Below, one piece after another: positions 62,701-64,000 of a DNA stretch of 64,000 nucleotides (within the stretch, counting starts at the first letter, position 1; every line of letters starts with the position of its first letter). Origin of the DNA: Mayamaea pseudoterrestris (taxonomy: Eukaryota > Bacillariophyta > Bacillariophyceae > Sellaphorales > Sellaphoraceae); NCBI GenBank assembly GCA_027923505.1, contig BROI01000036.1, forward strand, positions 1 through 64,000, read 5' to 3'. A model generated the notes under the pieces. The model ran no database searches. It was given only the letters and a program-made list of their open reading frames with translations, and was not told the DNA's origin. Position numbers and translations under genes: made by a program.

Positions 62701-64000
62701 CTTTCTCAATGACGGGATCGACGGCGTCTGGGTTGTCTCGGCGACCTTACAATTTAGCGACAAGCACCGGCGCAGTTGTAAATCGCCTGCAGAGCTCGAG
62801 TTCATGTTCGACCGATGAAGGATCGACAACGCTGTCGCTGGCGTCGATGGGAACTGATATCAACAAGCTGAGGACAATCATCCGAAAGTCGCGGTCAAAA
62901 CCCATTCCGGAACGAGCGTTAATGCTTGACGAGTCTACCTCATTTTACTCATCATGCGACGAATCAAACATTAAAGACCCTGTCCACAGAGCTGGTCTGC
63001 GCTTTCTGTCCAAAGCCATCGTTCCTATTCAGTCAGCAGTACGGCGACACCTTGCACTGAGGGAGGCATTGACGCGGATGTGGGCCATTGTTATCATTCA
63101 AGCTCTCGCCAGACGCGTCTTGGCTCAAAAACAATACTTCCACACGGTTGTCACGACCATTATGATCCAAGCTTGGTGGAGGGGTTGTCAAGTACGCGAC
63201 CGACTGTTACTAAAGCAATGCTGTGCCATTGAGATCCAGCGTTTTGTCCGTGGGTATTTGGCGACCATGAGCGTCTACGAAGACATTTTTCGAGTTACCA
63301 TCGTGCAAAGTGTAGCTCGGCGGAAGGTTGCAATCGAGCGAGCTACCGATCGAATGATTTTCATCATCCATAGTCAATCTCTTGCTCGTGGGTTCCTTCA
63401 GCGACTTCGGATGAAGAGGATGATTTCAGCTGCAACCGTACTTCAGACAAAATGGCGAGCATTCTTCTGTCAATTCAACTATCAGCTAGACGTTCTCGAT
63501 ATAATCATCGTTCAAAGTGCTTGGCGGAGAAGGTCCGCCACCGTCAAGGTCCGAGACTTGCAACGCGTGCGGCGAGTCAATGCAGCGATCAAGATACAGT
63601 CAAAGGTCAGGGCCGGTGTTTGTAGATCCAACTTTGTCATTCTTCGAGCAATTGTCAAGATCCAGTCGACATGGCGAATGTGGGCCTGTTTCAATACTTA
63701 CCAAGACTACAGAGCTGCTGTAAAAATTCAATCAGTTTGGCGAGGTTTTGTTTGTGCTCGAACCTATTTGGAATATATCGCTGCTGTTGTCATTCAAGCA
63801 AAGGTACGGATGTTCCTAAGCACAAAACGTTATACTGCATACATCGCGGCAAGACTTATACAAAGCAACATACGGGCAAGATTGTGCCGTGTTACATTTG
63901 TCGAGTATTTAAGTGCCCGCAAGATCCAGGCTCGCATTCGGTGCTACTCTGCCTCCTCGTGGTATATTGGATACATAAATGCAAGGCGTATCCAAACGCA
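59794..64000 (+). CDS. Long IQ-motif (calmodulin-binding) protein, cut by window end
   Basis: Exon 59794-60759 joins phase 0 at a GGT/GTAAGT donor to an exon starting at 60846 that stays open to the end of the window. At least 1,370 residues are visible. The first 1,000 or so are Ser/Thr/Pro/Lys-rich and disordered, with many S-P sites. From about 62990 a regular array of IQ motifs begins; I count at least fourteen, for example VPIQSAVRRHLAL, IMIQAWWRGCQVRD, VKIQSVWRGFVCARTY and RKIQARIRCYS, each with about 20-25 residues spacing. Long IQ arrays bind calmodulin or EF-hand light chains and occur in ASPM-like spindle proteins and in myosin necks. There is no myosin motor in this part. The start is the first ATG. 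Confidence 0.8.

Noticed and set aside
1-64000. CRISPR arrays, operons and bacterial-style promoters
   Set aside because: No regularly spaced repeats, and the genes have spliceosomal introns, so the DNA is eukaryotic nuclear sequence.
1-64000. LTR elements, LINEs or DNA transposons
   Set aside because: No reverse transcriptase, integrase or transposase motif and no long terminal repeats were seen. Only short motifs repeat.

Overview
This is a window of nuclear DNA from a eukaryotic alga, almost certainly a photosynthetic stramenopile and most likely a diatom. The strongest evidence is a bZIP-LOV photoreceptor (aureochrome, 45190-46464), a protein type known only from photosynthetic stramenopiles. 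A DUF6824 protein, an M11 (gametolysin-type) protease, a diatom-style sulfotransferase and N-termini that look like signal or plastid-targeting peptides agree with this. Genes are dense (about 31 in 64 kb) and lie on both strands. Many have one to four short introns with GT-AG ends and in-phase junctions that can be read directly; the ammonium transporter has nine. CAG/CTG tracts are common, most of them encoding polyglutamine or polyserine. I see no tRNA, rRNA, CRISPR array or intact transposon.

Layout. 1-2247: no recognisable gene, only fragmented frames. 2248-3351: a urea-transporter-like gene with two apparent frame breaks. 3880-5838: a Crinkler/RHS-like P-loop NTPase. 6605-10644: a METTL18-type histidine methyltransferase, a gamma-glutamylcyclotransferase-like protein and a TBL/PC-esterase-like membrane protein. 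11028-15140: a secreted prolyl-hydroxylase-like enzyme with ankyrin repeats, a family-16-like methyltransferase and a single-pass discoidin-like protein. 15410-21933: a UBZ4 zinc-finger protein, a four-exon ureohydrolase and the CCA-adding enzyme. 22280-27261: a ten-exon ammonium transporter and a five-exon sulfotransferase. 27420-36691: a low-complexity protein, a possible small two-exon gene, a RING protein, a PH/EDR2_C protein and an M11 metalloprotease. 37088-48142: B12-dependent methylmalonyl-CoA mutase, an orphan protein, a DCC-family redox protein, ribosomal protein S3, aureochrome and an ankyrin protein. 48751-64000: a secreted EF-hand protein, the DUF6824 regulator, a DUF1499 plastid protein, two related bZIP factors, a MYND protein and a very long IQ-motif protein that runs off the window.

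Genes that may work together: the urea-transporter-like gene, the ureohydrolase (arginase/agmatinase/guanidine-hydrolase family) and the ammonium transporter lie within 23 kb and all concern reduced nitrogen. Aureochromes are known to bind TGACGT-core sites. Three exact TGACGTCA palindromes lie in upstream regions here (7822, 19635, 43447). Four transcription regulators (aureochrome, DUF6824 protein, two bZIPs) fall in the last 19 kb.

All gene calls rest on motif recognition and on hand-read splice junctions. No database search or transcript evidence was available.
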